Assembly: GCA_963920575.1 (NCBI GenBank)
Contig: OY986966.1
Coordinates: forward strand, 1,136,130-1,200,129
Reading direction: 5' to 3'
Length of the DNA: 64,000 nucleotides
Source of the DNA: Narthecium ossifragum
Lineage: Eukaryota > Streptophyta > Magnoliopsida > Dioscoreales > Nartheciaceae
Shown here one piece after another: positions 1 through 10,646 of the stretch (the stretch's first letter is position 1; every line of letters begins with the position of its first letter). The translations under genes were made by a program, and so were the position numbers. The notes under the pieces are model-generated. The model had not been told where the DNA came from. It did not search any database and saw only the letters and a program-made list of their open reading frames with translations.

Positions 1-1060
1 GCATGGTATGAACATCATACATTCTCTTTCAAAAACTGCAAAATTTGGCCACATGCAAAAAATCAGCATCTACATGAAATTCTAAAATGATTTTGTCACT
101 CATTTCAGCAATACTTCCAGTGGGACAATAAATGAAGATAATTGCATTTCTAGAACTTTCTGAACAACATGAAACTTATAGGAAAGCATACACATGGACC
201 CAAAGCAAATCAATGAGCTAATTCACAGCAGATTTAAGATTGGTCAAGCAAGTCAGGTGGGAGCAGGTTTCAGTGTCAGACTTAGTCAAATATTGCACTC
301 TGTTGTGAAAAGCGTCATCTGAATGCTGATTACATAGAGAATGGAGAGAAAGAGAAAAGAGCATGACACAAGGATTAAAGTAGTCCTAGATTTCCCTACA
401 CCCATGGGAGTGAGCGGCTACATTTTCCATTATGCCAGAACACATTGTTACCACATTTGAATATTACACCGTTCGAGAATTTCCCTACATCAACTGGAAC
501 AAGCAGTTGTGTGAGGGAATTTTCCCTCTGCCCCATTCCACTCAGATCGGCCCTTCTTAATTGGAACCCTATCACTCCATACTGTCAATATAAAACATAA
601 GCCACAGTTTCCAACATCCTCACCAGAATTCATGCAATCTAGTACAGTTCGAAGAAATTATCTTGTCAACATTGGTTTGTTAGTAATTACATCTAATCGA
701 CAGATAAGCATGTTTCCAAAAGCTTTTGCCTGTACGTCAGAAAGAAACCATGATTGGCATGTACAAAAAGGGATACTCAATAATTGAATTTGCAATTATG
801 ACAATCCATAAAAGCAAACGATTGGAAACAAGAATCGCAGAATTACGTACTAAGCTTGACTCAATAGGAAATGAACTAAAGGCTGTATTTATGGATCATT
901 TTCAATTTGAAGACCACATTAGGCTTTGAGCCAATAAAAATATGTTCCTATGTCAATAAGTCCAAAAAGAAAAATAAATTATACTCAACAGACGTATACA
1001 AATAAACATTCAATAACGAAAGGAATGGCTATACTGGTGTCAGTATAATCAACATTGCAC
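1..1060. other. No gene recognised
   Basis: I see no convincing coding exon, RNA gene or element border here. The short open frames have no recognisable domain and no consistent splice context. The stretch may be intron or 3' flank of a gene lying mostly outside the window. Confidence 0.4.
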
Positions 1061-1068
1061 TGGGTTAG

Positions 1069-1745
1069 TTGGATGCAAGGACTGCCGTACCAGTGGCACG
1101 AAGGAAATTGACCGGGACGGTACATACTACCAGTACGAACTCATGCTGGACCGGTACGCACCCGTGCCAATTGAAAAGCCTTGGCACGGGCTAATTGGGT
1201 CTTTTTTTTGCAATTTTTTCCCTTTGTTTTGCTTCAAGTAAAATATATTGAAGCTAAAAAATGTAATCGGCGATGAAAATTGATATTTGCTTGTAATCAA
1301 CATCTCTAATTTATCAGAATCTGGACAAAAATTATCTCTTATATCAGAGTGGAGTGAAAATAAGCAATAGTACAATGCATGATAAATAAAGTTTTGAAGT
1401 ACATTATCACTACAGCTCTGCTCCTTTCCCGGTTCCCCTTCTCCTCTCTCTTCTTTCCGTCTTTCTTTCTTCCTTTTCCCCTTCTTTCTCTCCTCCTCTA
1501 CTCCTCTCCTCTGCTTATCCTTTTTGTTGAAGACAAAAGTGGGCATTGGGGCCATCCCATCACCACGAACCTTTACTGTAGCATACCAGTACGTACCAGT
1601 TGAAATCATATGTTTCGACTGGTACACTCTGACCCGGTTTCGAGGTTTCTCGACCCGAGTACTGGCTGGTAAGTACCGGCCGGCACGGTACTTACCAACC
1701 AGCACGACAATCCTTGTTATTGATGAATAAGAGACTTGCATCCAA
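1069..1745. repeat. Putative non-autonomous repeat element rich in GTACCGG-like motifs
   Basis: The segment is bounded by a perfect 11-bp inverted repeat: TTGGATGCAAG at 1069-1079 and its complement at 1735-1745. Inside both ends lie many scattered GTACC/GGTAC-like words, partly inverted between the ends, and the centre has a long pyrimidine tract (about 1425-1515). This layout is typical of small DNA-element derivatives, but I could not find a clear target-site duplication. Open frames on both strands across the pyrimidine tract look like low-complexity artefacts. Confidence 0.4.
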
Positions 1746-1749
1746 CCAA

Positions 1750-4050
1750 GGGGTGTGAGAGAATGTTCTACATCCTATACAATCTGGTACATGACTGCAA
1801 ATTTAAAATGGTTCAAATTGGTCTTTACGACGGAAAGCTTAACCCAATTCCATTACAATTACAGTGACAAACTGTCACGCCCCCGCTCACAAATTCCACA
1901 ATTATATTAAAAATATAATCATTACAGCGGTGGGGGCACGTGAGATCACCATTCACTCAACAATTGTCACATGTGGCATCACATATTACCAGTTACATAA
2001 TCACCAAGGCATAAGGTCTCAATCATATAAATGTTCTAAAGCCCAGCATAAATAAAGCATCAATATAAATAATCTGAGAGTCCAAGTACAAAAATAGAGA
2101 TACAACTATCATCTCTCCATCCACTACAAAACTAACTCTCAAATAAATTAAATATAAATTAACGCTTCATCATCGTCCCTCGTCTCCACAGGATGCACTC
2201 GACTCTAATATGCATATATATCCTCCTGCAATAAAAATATAAAAAAACCCAAAAAAATGAGCTCAATAGCTCAGTAGGAGTCACCTAGCACACTCTAAGA
2301 TAATGGTGTACACCAATCCTATGCTAATATACTGGACCCTAATATGGTCTGGCTAGTCCGGATGAGACTTACACGCACAGTCGCCGTATCCGGTCATAAA
2401 TGCTCACACCCGGACTCCTCTAAACTCTATACCAATCTCAGTATACTAGTATAGGGAAAACATCCTCAACACAAGTCTTCAAATCAAGTCAAGATCCAAA
2501 TCCTCGATCGACATATGGAGATTCCAATCCATATGTCTAGTCATCGATACAACTCCTAAACTCAAACTAGTCTAGCTACAAGATTTGATTGGACCCAATC
2601 CCAATGCTTACTCTAAGTCAGATCAAACATTCCTATCATGTATGCGCAAGGCATAGAATGCAATAATAATAAGATAACGACACAACCAATAATTCAAATA
2701 ATGCACACAATATAAAAACATCATATTATAACACATCATGGCATAGTTAAACAAGTAATGGACTCAAGGGGTCCAACAAAGCATCAATAATGGGCTCAAC
2801 CAGCCCTACAATGTTTCAAAGCATGAAACCATCACAACCATAGCATATTTTGCACCACATAAATGAAATAAGATAGCATGCATTAAGCATACTAAGCAAG
2901 GCATATGATATCAACACAATATACATCATACAAAACAAAACATTACATACATTCACACAAATCCTAATATGAGGCAACTCCTACCTCAAGAAGGCGCTCG
3001 ACACGTGCTCGGTAAGTCCGGGGGTCTGTATCGCGCTCCAACCCTTGCCGGTCGGCCAGTCAATCGATCTCCTATTGCACAAAATCCAATAATGAGGTCA
3101 GGTATCGCCCCAAATGAAACTGAAACTATCGGGAAATGATAGAGCACGAGGAGCCGGTCGAAACGACGCGAAAATCGCTAAAACAGACACTCAGAGCTCA
3201 AGTTATGAGCAAACTATTGATTTGGTGCACGTTAACGTGCACCATGCGCGGACGGCAGCCTTCTTCCCAAGGCCGCCGGAGCTCACTCCGGGGGCCATTA
3301 AAAGGTGTTGGATCACCCCAAAAATGTCAAGAAAGAAGCGGAAGTTCTTCCTCTACCTAAAGCACATGAAACCATGGCAAAACACTCGCTGGAGCTCGCG
3401 AAAGCACGCCAGAATTCTCGCTGGATGGCTACCCAACCCAAAACCAACATTTTCCTTTTCAGGAAAACATCAGCGAACCTCACCGTGTTGTCAACGACTA
3501 CTGGAAGAGTCTCCCTCCGTCGCTGCAGTTGCCGGAGAAGAGCCCAACATTGCCTCCGGCGACCCATCGCTGGAAAACCCAAAATCACCCAAAATGCGAC
3601 GAAAAACACCAGGAAACTCATAAATTAATAGGGAAATGACGAAGGAAGCTTACCTAACTCGGATCACGGTGAAAACATGGCGAAATCCACTTCAAAACCC
3701 AAGATTTTTCCGGCAATCTCTCTTCTCTTCCTTTTTCTCTCTCCCAAACTCTCTCTCTCCTAGGTTCAGCAGAGAAGGCTAATAAGGGGAGGGAAGAGGG
3801 GCAGATAAATGGGAGTGAAAAGAGAGAGAGAGTCGGTGGAGGTGAGGGTAAGTTTGCAAAAAACCCCCTCTAAAATCCATATCTACACGAAAGTCCTATA
3901 TTTTTCAAAAAGGCCCTTAGACAAACCATTAGAACAAAACATATCCATCCCAAAAGGAACAACTTTAATAAGACTCAAATAGGAATAAGAAACTACTAAG
4001 CCAAAACAGTTAGCCTTATTGACCCTAAACAATATGTTACTGAAGCCAAA
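1750..4050. repeat. Repeat-like intergenic DNA, possibly LTR-retrotransposon derived
   Basis: No cellular gene is recognised. The block has an abrupt GC-rich portion (about 3000-3620), a perfect 20-bp palindrome at 3224-3243 and a CT-rich stretch near 3715-3765 followed by GA-rich sequence. It resembles untranslated or LTR-type repeat DNA, but I see no gag/pol domain, primer-binding site or paired LTR. The overlapping open frames at 3114-3628 on both strands have no domain I recognise. Confidence 0.25.
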
Positions 4051-4059
4051 ACATAAAAA

Positions 4060-4189
4060 TTAAAGAGTCATATCTATGAATTTCACGTTCAAAGCATTTG
4101 ACAAGGACTGCATTGCATGATAGTTTGCTTCCACTTTTGCGATTTCTCTTTCAAATTTTATGGTACCAAATCCCCAATCACAGGCTCCG
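4060..4189 (-). CDS. Possible terminal coding exon of an unrecognised gene
   Basis: After a good acceptor (GGAACAG) there is a 43-codon open stretch of ordinary protein-like composition. It contains GACDWGFGTIKFEREIAKVE, later KFIDMTL, and then a TAA. Its orientation fits the 5' leader exon at about 5061-5215. I could not find the exon or exons between the two and I do not recognise the family. It may also be chance or an alternative terminal exon. Confidence 0.22.
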
Positions 4190-5060
4190 CTGTTCCAAAT
4201 TAGAAAGAAATTAAAAGATAGCTTATGCATATCACTTGAATCACAGCCAAGAATAGCCTGAATTGCATCAATCAGCTAATAAAGAATAACAGTAAAGATC
4301 ACCTGCCAACAAGTAACTTGCTTATCCAGACTAAACTGGCACATATTAACTATAGGCCACTTCATACAGGAGATAATCAATCATTCAAATAAAATGCAAG
4401 CCAAGTAATAACTCAACATGGAAGTGTCTGCAAAATCAACTCAATAGTATCTTAATCTGACACTAAACATACAAATACTCTAGTTTTTCTATACATTATA
4501 TGCACTTTCCAATTTCCAACTCTTTACAGCAGTTTTCACAACCCTATTACAACATTGATCATGTTTATTTCCCTATTTGCCTCAACCATGTCTCAACTAC
4601 AATCATTCCCTTATTCGACCAACCGTTTCGCGACATCCTCAGCAATCCACTCCAATAATACATATTTCATTTAGCCGTAATCCTCAGATAGTACATTTTG
4701 GCTAAAGAGACATTCGATTTCCCAATCTGTACTTCTTTCTGAAATAGGAGACATAGTAGAAAGAGAGTTTTCGGCCATTTAACAAGAATGCAGCATATAT
4801 TTCTTCGTTTCTTGAAAAACCTCACACCAAAGACCATCAGGAGAGTCACAATCCACCAAGAACCGATCAAAAGAAGAACAATAAACCACAACCAGAACGC
4901 AAAAAGAAACGAAAGTGGCTGTTGAAACAAAGAAATCCGAAACCCCATTCCAAAAGAAAACATGTACTGACCAACCTAAGCAACGGAAAACTCATCAACC
5001 ATGACGGTTACAAATCAATCAACAACGCGAAGAGGAGAGGAGAGGAGAGGGAAACCTCAC

Positions 5061-5215
5061 CTTATCCAAGATCAGAGCGGGAACAACGAAGTAATCTGGG
5101 AGAACAACGATGAATTTTTTAGGGTTTTAGAGTGAGGAGTTTAGAAGCAGCCGAGAAAGATAAAGCAGAGCGCGCAATCCCGAGAGGGGGAAACGGAGAT
5201 GGAAATCGGCACACG
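5061..5215 (-). other. Probable 5' untranslated exon of a minus-strand gene
   Basis: On the minus strand this stretch carries an AAACCCTAAAAAATTC-type leader, common in plant 5' UTRs, and ends in a consensus donor (GATAAG then GTGAGG). No start codon with a long frame follows before the donor, so the coding part would lie further left. The promoter would be around 5220-5350. The gene product is unknown. Confidence 0.4.
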
Positions 5216-6101
5216 TAGCACAGTGTTCTTTCTTGAATCCTGACAGCGACGCCTTTTACGGAAATGGCGATTTTAAATACACAAGCATTTTTACGGAAAG
5301 GGTGATTCTGAATACACAGGCTTTTTCTTTGCTGGGAAGTGGGAGCACCAACTAATATTTTTTGAATTAAGTATTTTAACTAAATTATCCATTTTTAATT
5401 GAATGGGAAACCCAAAACACTTTTTTATTTATTCTTTTCCAAACAAAAACAATCACCATTTAAACACGAGCGTAACAAATCTGAGACCTCCTTTGGATTC
5501 TATCCGCTAGTATTAATATGACTGGATTCTTAATTATATCGTAGGTCTTCCTATGTTTTTTGTTGCTTTGGATATCATCATTATATGTCAGCATGATTAT
5601 AAATGAAACTTTCGTTGTCCTACGTGACGAAAAAATGTCCTAGATAGAGCCTATGTGACATGATAATCTTAAGTTGAGAGGGTTTAACAATAGGGGATAA
5701 ATAGAACCTACTATCCACGGAATCCACCCCCCTTATATATGACACCCACGCAATAGATGCTAGCTAATGAGGAGGGGACAAGTGGAATCAACAACCCCTC
5801 CCTTATATACTTTTTCTCAATCTATTATATAAGATCAGCTTTTATGACTTGATATATGAGTCATAAAACTATACATGTGTGACATACACACGTTGTATAG
5901 GATTGTAACCAAATAAATATAGAGAGATGATAGTGTGGGGGGCACATGGGTCCATTTGCTGAGTCATATGTCCCGTCATAATAAATTTCTGACATGACGT
6001 AAGGTCGGTTATTAGAGAGAGAGAATGTATATAATAAATTTCTATGTATATGTATATATGTGTCTATACATAAATAGTATGTATACATTATATATTTATG
6101 T

Positions 6102-6465
6102 AGGGGTGAGCAAAACCGAACCGATCGGTTTTTCGATAAATTCGGTTCGGTTCGGTTTTTTTTTTCAAAAATTCGGTATTCGGTTCGGTTTCGGTTTTTA
6201 TTTTTAAAATTCGGTAAATACCGAAATACCGAAATTTTTAAAATTATATAGCTTATTTCGGTTCGGTTTTATATTGTAAGTAAAAAAATTTCGGTATTTC
6301 GGTTTTTTCGGTTCGGTTCGGTTTTTTCATGAATTCGGTTCGGTTCGGTTTTTAAATTAGTATACCGAATTAATTCGGTTCGGTTCGGTTCGGTTTTTAA
6401 AATCATGGAATTTCGGTAATTCGGTATTCGGTAATTTGGTTCGGTTTTTCCCGAATTCTCAGCCT
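6102..6465. mobile_element. TTCGG-repeat MITE with 11-bp target duplication
   Basis: A 364-bp element made largely of TTCGG/CCGAA words in both orientations, able to fold extensively on itself. Its tips are related (AGGGGTGAG at the left, AGGCTGAG when the right tip is read inward). It is flanked on both sides by the identical 11 bases TATATTTATGT (6091-6101 and 6466-6476). Non-coding. The duplication length fits a Mutator-like mobiliser better than hAT (8 bp), but that is inference. Confidence 0.7.
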
Positions 6466-6591
6466 TATATTTATGTGTATATACTCTTATATATTTTTAA
6501 TGTTATTATGTGTATTATTGTATATATTATACTAGGTGGTGGGCCCATGCCACCTGACACAGCTAACTGTCCGCCCCCACTATCTCTATTA

Positions 6592-8960
6592 GAGCATCAA
6601 CATCAGCTACTCTTACCAGATTCTCTAAAATTCAGTAAAAAGAGCCATTTCTCTAGTTTACAGATTCTCTATCCAACAACACTCTGCATCAGAAACTCTA
6701 AACCATTCTCTATCAGACTTAAATATTAATATCTTCATTCTTTCTTTATATTTTTTATTTATTATCCATTGGTCATATTATACGTTGATAAATATATTTG
6801 ACAACAACAGTAACATATTGCATTAATTATATAATAGTAATATATTATTTTTAAAAATATTAAAATTTGAAAATCGTATTATAATAAACCTTAACTCATG
6901 TTGATATTCCAACGGCTAAATCACTGGTTGTTTTAGCAACGGTCATTTTTCAACGACTATATTTTGGACAGTAAATTTAAACGGCTATGTTTTCAAGAAT
7001 GAAATCTAAACGGCCATATTCACTCACTATAAATTACAATATATTGCATTGAAGATATTAATTGAGAATAATTTCCTCCCTCATTTTCTTTCCTCTCAAT
7101 TTCATTTCTCTCTCTATCGGTCTATATTTCCATTTCATAATGAGTTCCATCTACAATCGTATTCAAAAAATTATCGATGACTCATCCTCAAACTCATCAT
7201 CCGAGGAAGAATTTGAAGATCTGCTAGTTTTAGAAGCAGAAAGGCAGATCATGGAGAAGGAAAGAGGATCAACATCACGCAAAGGTTCTAGTCGACGACG
7301 TTTCATTGAACGCGATCCTCTACAAGGCCATCAACGTCTTTACTATGATTATTTTGCGGAATTACCGGTGTTTCCTGCCGATATGTTTCGAAGGAGATTT
7401 CGGATGAGTCGTGATCTTTTTATTCGCATCCAATCTGAGATAGAAGCTCGTGAACCGTATTTTCAGCAAAGAAGAAATGCTGCTGGGAGGCTGGGGTTGT
7501 CGTCTCTTCAAAAGGTAACTGCATCACTAAGAATGCTAGCTTATGGTGTGGCTGCGGATTTTATGGATGAGTACGTGAGGGTTGGTGAAAGCACATCCAT
7601 ACAAAGTCTTAAGAAATTTGTTAAAGCTGTGATTTCTATTTTTGGTGATGAGTATTTACGATCACCAAATAGTGACGACATAGTTAGATTGCTAGCAATT
7701 AGTGAAGATCGTGGATTTCCAGGGATGTTAGGGAGTATTGACTGCATGCATTGGAAGTGGAAGAATTGCCCGGCTGCATGGCAAGGTATGTATACCGGTC
7801 ATATTCATGAACCAACAATTATTTTGGAAGCTGTAGCATCATATGATTTGTGGATATGGTATGCATTTTTTGGACTACCGGGGGCGCTTAATGATATCAA
7901 TGTGTTAGAACGATCTTCATTATTCTCTGAACTAGTTCAAGGGCGTGCTCCTACTGTCAACTACTCAATCAATGGTCATAATTATTCGATGAGCTACTAT
8001 CTGGCGGACGGTATATATCCTTCATGGTCAACGTTTGTGAAGACAATTCCAGCTCCACAAACCATCAAGACTAAACATTTTGCAAAGTGTCAAGAAGCTG
8101 CAAGGAAAGATGTTGAACGTGCATTTGGAGTGCTTCAAGCACGATTCGCAATTGTACGTGGACCTGCACGTTTTTTCAAACAAGAAACCCTTAATGACAT
8201 CATGATAGCATGCATAATCCTTCACAACATGATTGTCGAAAATGAGAGGCATTTATACCTTCATCAAGATATTTCCTCCACATATGAGCAGGTTAAGACA
8301 AGTCCTCCGTCAACGTTGTCACATGATCATACACCAGAGCTGATGAATTTTATACAAAATCACCTGAGAATTAGAGATAGAGAAGTCCATTCCCAACTTC
8401 AGACGGATCTCATTGAGCATTTATGGAATAGGCATGGCCGGTCATAGTTTATGCCTTTAGAATTAGAGTGTTGTAATAACTATTTTTCTACCTTATATCA
8501 ATGTAGCAAGTGATTGTTATTCTACATTATGATAATGAAAAAGTATTTTGAATTTCAAGAAAGCACAAGAATTAGCCATAATGAAGAGACTAATGCACAA
8601 AAGACATCATGTTCAAATATTGATTCAAAGAGAAATTGGAATATATGTGCATTGCCATAAACATCATGTTCAGGAGCTCGGCGATGTTGGCTTTTGGGCA
8701 GCCACGATAGAGCAGCTACTTTGGAGAGAAAAAAAGGTTGGGGAGAAGATTAAAAAAAAAGAGGAGAAGAAGTTTTTTATTATAAAAACTGGTTTACAGT
8801 TGCTACAGTGATACTCTACATCTAGAGTATCATTGTAGCACATCTCTAAATTACAGTTTCTGGACAAGAGCTGATGGAGAGGGGTTTTTTGACATATTGC
8901 TACTACAGCTACTCTAAAATGCAGTAAAAGGCTGGTTTACAGATTCTGATGGGGATGCTC
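6592..8960 (+). mobile_element. PIF/Harbinger DNA transposon
   Basis: This is a 2,369-bp element with terminal inverted repeats. The left tip is GAGCATCAACATCAG and the right tip read inward is GAGCATCCCCATCAG, 13 of 15 identical. Both sides carry the TTA target duplication typical of this superfamily (6589-6591 and 8961-8963). Subterminal ACTCT/TTCAGTAAA-like words are also repeated inversely. It carries one intact transposase gene. The second gene normal in autonomous PIF/Harbinger elements (Myb/SANT-like ORF1) is not visible and there is little room for it, so mobility would need that protein supplied elsewhere. Confidence 0.93.
7140..8447 (+). CDS. PIF/Harbinger transposase (HARBI1-like DDE nuclease)
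   Basis: DDE-superfamily nuclease that would cut and insert the surrounding element at TTA sites in the nucleus. The 435-residue frame from the ATG at 7140 is uninterrupted. An in-frame ATG at 7062 would add 26 hydrophobic residues and is less likely. The N-terminus is acidic and serine-rich. The catalytic triad is visible, numbered from 7140: D201 in IDCMHWKWKN, D252 in GALNDINVL and E326 in DVERAFGVLQARF, the usual DDE_Tnp_4 order and spacing. The C-terminal ILHNMIVENE motif is also typical. There is no intron and no frameshift, which suggests a fairly recent insertion. Confidence 0.93.
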   Translation: MSSIYNRIQKIIDDSSSNSSSEEEFEDLLVLEAERQIMEKERGSTSRKGSSRRRFIERDPLQGHQRLYYDYFAELPVFPADMFRRRFRMSRDLFIRIQSEIEAREPYFQQRRNAAGRLGLSSLQKVTASLRMLAYGVAADFMDEYVRVGESTSIQSLKKFVKAVISIFGDEYLRSPNSDDIVRLLAISEDRGFPGMLGSIDCMHWKWKNCPAAWQGMYTGHIHEPTIILEAVASYDLWIWYAFFGLPGALNDINVLERSSLFSELVQGRAPTVNYSINGHNYSMSYYLADGIYPSWSTFVKTIPAPQTIKTKHFAKCQEAARKDVERAFGVLQARFAIVRGPARFFKQETLNDIMIACIILHNMIVENERHLYLHQDISSTYEQVKTSPPSTLSHDHTPELMNFIQNHLRIRDREVHSQLQTDLIEHLWNRHGRS

Positions 8961-9119
8961 TTATAACTTACGCCACATCAGCCACTATCCTTTTTTTGTT
9001 TATTTAATTATAATTTTATACCACGTGTATGTCACGTGTATGCCATGTGTGTATAAGTTTATGACTCAGATGATGAGTCATAAAAGTAACTACCCTTGGA
9101 TCTTATAAGGTAGATAAGT

Positions 9120-10640
9120 ATGTATATTTAAAACTAATCTCCTGGCTTATGATTATAATGATGTATATTTAAAACTAATCTAGAAAGATGATAAAAATAT
9201 ACAAAGTTAACTTAGGAAAATATACATATAAATAAACTAATAGGAGGTAAACAGTTGTAACCGTTTTTGCTCCTTATAAGGTTGATATTTATGAATATAT
9301 ATTATGAATATAAATTTTATGTGTAAATTTTTTAATGTAATATACATAAAATATATATATATATATATATACATATAACACATATGTAAGATGTACTTAT
9401 TATGTAGATATGTACGTATGTGTATACGTGTGTTTTATGAATATAATTTGTTATTTCAGCCAAGCAAAATAAAAAAATCTATTATACATTCATGTATATA
9501 CTAGTTATAAATATATGATAACCATATATCATAATACATACCATATCACTTATATATGACAGAAAGGTTGTCCTGCGTGGCTGTAAAATGTCCTACGAGG
9601 CAGAGAATGTCCTAGGTGGCGCATATGTGACGCTTATGTGACATCATAAGATTGATGAGGTTTAATGAGAGGGAGTTATTGGGTAGTTATTGGGGTGGAG
9701 TTGGTGGTTACCCTACCATGTGATAGGGGAACCACTAGTATGATATATGTAAGCATAAATACATAAAAACACACACATAAAATATATATTAAATAAATAC
9801 TCATAAGATATGTACAATATGCATACACATAGTATATTTGTTAATTATAAATTGTATGTATTATCTACGTTTTTTTGATGCAACTTTAAGTACTTATTTG
9901 ATAATCATTACTCAATTATTCCCATTCCATCTATCCAAAATCCCTTAATCCGGAATAAACTAACCCCTGTCAAACAAACGACCCTAAAATTCCAGGTAAA
10001 TAGGGGAGCAAAGGCCCCGCCAACAAAGGATGCTCGACAGGTGACAACCAGATCGGTCACATCCATGATGGATTTTTTGCTGTTTTAGACCTTTTGGCAC
10101 TTCCTGGCCCCTGTTTTTTCGCAAAACATGGACCCAAAGCCACTTTTGGCACTTCAGGACTTCACATTGGCACTTCCAGGTAGGTGGAATCACTGACTGC
10201 ACGACAAGCCAAGCGATTACATTCAAAGAGAGGTTACTCTCCATCAGTGTCTGCAAAAAGTGCAAACTCATCAGCAACAACAATCATCTGGCAACTCAGA
10301 GGCAAAAGAATCAAAGTTAAGGGTTTCACAGCATAATACCAAAGCTAATAGCAGAATTGCTTCCAGTAATTTTCACAGTTCAAACCTTAGACCTGCTGAT
10401 ACAAGACAATGATTGCGGGAAGAAGAGAGGTGAGAAAGATTGAATTTGAAACACTATACGACGTTTAGGTTCTACTCTGTTCTCTAATCTTTCTCTTTAG
10501 CTTCACAAAAGCAGGTTACAGAAAGACTTGAACAAAAAGGTCTCCACGAGAATTTCAATCATAATGTGCAGTTGAAACCACAAGACTATAGAAAGGCTTC
10601 AGGCCTTTTCTGGTGCAATGCCTCTGCCACAGCAGCTATT
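9120..10640. other. AT-rich intergenic DNA; 3' flank of the XS-only gene
   Basis: No gene is recognised. 9120-9560 is AT-rich with TA dinucleotide runs (about 9350-9372). 9560-9740 resembles 5600-5760 in the same orientation (shared TGTCCTA and ATGTGACAT words), so a repeat copy flanks each side of the transposon nest. 10300-10640 is probably 3' UTR of the gene ending at 10647. Confidence 0.4.
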
Positions 10641-10646
10641 CATGCC

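Larger units (their letters stand above)
5826..9115. mobile_element. Large inverted-repeat element hosting two nested insertions
   Basis: The left end (about 5826-5960) and right end (about 8975-9115) are imperfect inverted repeats over roughly 130 bases. Shared landmarks in order are TATAAGATC, TTTATGACT, GAGTCATAAA, a CACGT/CATACAC block, an AAATAAA block and GATAGTG. Inside lie the TTCGG-rich element (6102-6465) and the Harbinger element (6592-8960). I could not define a target duplication or the exact tips, so the family (Mutator-like, hAT or other) is open. A copy of its left inner region recurs at about 56222-56300. Confidence 0.55.

Noticed and set aside
726..929. 67-codon plus-strand open frame with a coiled-coil-like stretch
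   Set aside because: No recognised family, no splice or leader context, and the length is within chance for AT-rich DNA.
1127..1741. 204-codon minus-strand frame and its overlapping plus-strand frames
   Set aside because: The frame runs through a purine/pyrimidine tract (Lys/Glu/Arg-rich) and inverted GTACCGG words; low-complexity artefact of a repeat element.
4667..4963. 98-codon hydrophobic minus-strand frame
   Set aside because: It resembles translated T-rich intron. It lies just inside the leader intron of the minus-strand gene and matches no membrane protein I know.
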